46,321 nucleotides of DNA from Conoideocrella luteorostrata (Eukaryota; Ascomycota; Sordariomycetes; Hypocreales; Clavicipitaceae): the NCBI GenBank assembly GCA_032433595.1, contig JASWJB010000335.1, positions 1-46,321 on the forward strand, given 5' to 3'. The stretch's first letter is position 1. Each line of letters starts with the position of its first letter. Made by a program: the position numbers and the translations under genes. Below the pieces are notes generated by a model. The model had not been told where the DNA came from. It searched no databases and saw nothing but the letters and a program-made list of their open reading frames with translations. Below, in pieces: positions 45,156 through 46,321 of the stretch.

Positions 45156-46266
45156 GATGTATATCGCAGCCCCGGTCCTATTTAAGTTGGGAACGAAGAT
45201 TCGGGCGCCGAGTGGTGATGGGGAAAAGAACGTAGGAAGCCGTAGACCCTTTTTCGCGATTTACATGTCTCAACGGGTTTTGCGGCGGGAAGATAGGTGG
45301 TGACAGCGTCGATTTCGGCAACCCACGATCTGTGGCCCAGGAAGGCTCAGTGCGGAGAGAAACAAAGTATCAAGGTAACCTGGCCTCGCCGAGGTATCAT
45401 AGGCAGAGCTGCCAGTTCATTCGACAATGCGTACTCCGTAATATTACAGTCGGGCGTCGAGGAGGTGGTCACAGTGGACTGGGTGGAGGCCAACCAGAGA
45501 CCAGGGAACCAGACAATTATGGAGGATGCCTGAGGGGGCCAATTGGCTCAGGCGCACATGTCAACTGGAACGCGGCCAGGCTCGGGCGGACAAGCTGCAC
45601 GGGGCCTGGCAACTGTGTGGTCTGGCCGTACCGGCCCAAAATTTGAAACCTGACCGCGGCTCAGCGGACGTTTGGCACTGACCTGAGGCTGGCCGTTGAC
45701 AGTTGACCTCACGTGGCAGCGCCAGCGCATCTCAACCGACGAAAATTATGCGTGCCTGTATCTTCTGTGCTACCACCGCCATAAATTTCCTGCTATTGAT
45801 ATAGGCCCTACAAAACAGGCTATTGAAAAGCACACATAATTTCAATGTACACGTAGAGAACGAAAATACGGACACTGCTGCGTGATTGAGAAGGACTCGC
45901 TGTCAGATGCATAGTTTGTCGGCAATCAAAGGATGGAGATGCGGGCTAACTATGGCACCGAACCGACTAATTCAAGTCTGACACCCCACGAGTTGTGCTA
46001 CGGAGCTCATGAGGAAACAAAAGTAGCCACGCATGGATGCCAGTCTCTATGAGAGTTCCCAGTTCAACAGCTGTCTTCTTGAATTTGGTTGATACGAGTC
46101 TCCATATCTTTTGGATTTCAGACTGAGAGGCCCAAATAGAACGACGATGGTGGATGCGTCCAGTCGAGGGTTGCGTGGCAAGCACGAAGACGGCCGCAGA
46201 TTAATGTGTCTGCCAAAGGCATATCAGTAATGGCCAATCATGCATCGGCCTATGAAATTTTTGTTG

Positions 46267-46302
<36 letters not shown>

Positions 46303-46321
46303 ACATTTGGTAACTTGTTAT
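45156..46321. other. intergenic to window edge
   Basis: No supported gene. This is the promoter of the Osh3-type gene (first ~200 bp), a GTACTCCGTA motif at 45431-45440, and short frames without motifs. It ends in a dinucleotide microsatellite. Confidence 0.5.
46267..46302. repeat. (TA)n(TG)n microsatellite
   Basis: About six TA units run directly into about twelve TG units. It is a simple-sequence repeat with no associated gene. Confidence 0.9.

Noticed and set aside
1..46321. CRISPR array, bacterial operon or prophage
   Set aside because: Spliceosomal introns and fungal families show a eukaryotic chromosome; no regular spacer array is present.

Overview
This is a filamentous ascomycete (Pezizomycotina) chromosome segment. 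It is probably a sordariomycete, perhaps Hypocreales; that rank is inference. The evidence is dense short GT-AG introns (about 45-140 nt) with CTAAC/CTGAC-like branch points, a fungal GH72 cell-wall enzyme, a full Osh3-type oxysterol-binding protein, a fungal NACHT protein and fungus-only families of unknown function. All calls come from reading the sequence and comparing it with known family motifs; no database search was run.

Left part (1-14.2 kb) looks accessory. It holds an acyl-CoA synthetase-like adenylating enzyme, a broken APH-like kinase gene, AT-rich decayed DNA, a membrane protein and a 1084-aa protein of two unknown fungal families, two diverged ~183-bp LTR-like repeats (4857-5041 and 13331-13511), two inverted-repeat elements (781-1012 and 9217-9552) and an imperfect tandem repeat. 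The 1084-aa gene lies between these repeats.

Middle part (14.2-22 kb): a ten-exon mitochondrial-type aldehyde dehydrogenase, an orphan Cys-cluster protein and a 1058-aa NLR-like NACHT NTPase, all on the plus strand.

Right part (22-46 kb) is mostly conserved housekeeping genes: a 1743-aa low-complexity Ser/Arg/Glu-rich protein (minus), a single-pass membrane protein with a PPPY motif (minus), a GFA-type zinc protein (minus), a frameshifted remnant resembling a GMC oxidoreductase C-terminus, TFIIH subunit Tfb5 (plus), a dienoyl-CoA isomerase of the enoyl-CoA hydratase family (minus), a GPI-anchored GH72 beta-1,3-glucanosyltransferase (minus) and an Osh3-type lipid-transfer protein (minus).

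The genes do not form one obvious pathway. The right half is independent core genes, and the left half is a repeat-invaded accessory stretch. Several exon structures differ from the longest reading frames: Tfb5 starts in a 19-nt first exon, Osh3 has two small first exons, and the 1743-aa protein probably has a third exon after a 44-nt intron. A short palindrome related to TACGGAGTACTCCGTA recurs at about 15 sites across the window, all but one outside coding sequence.
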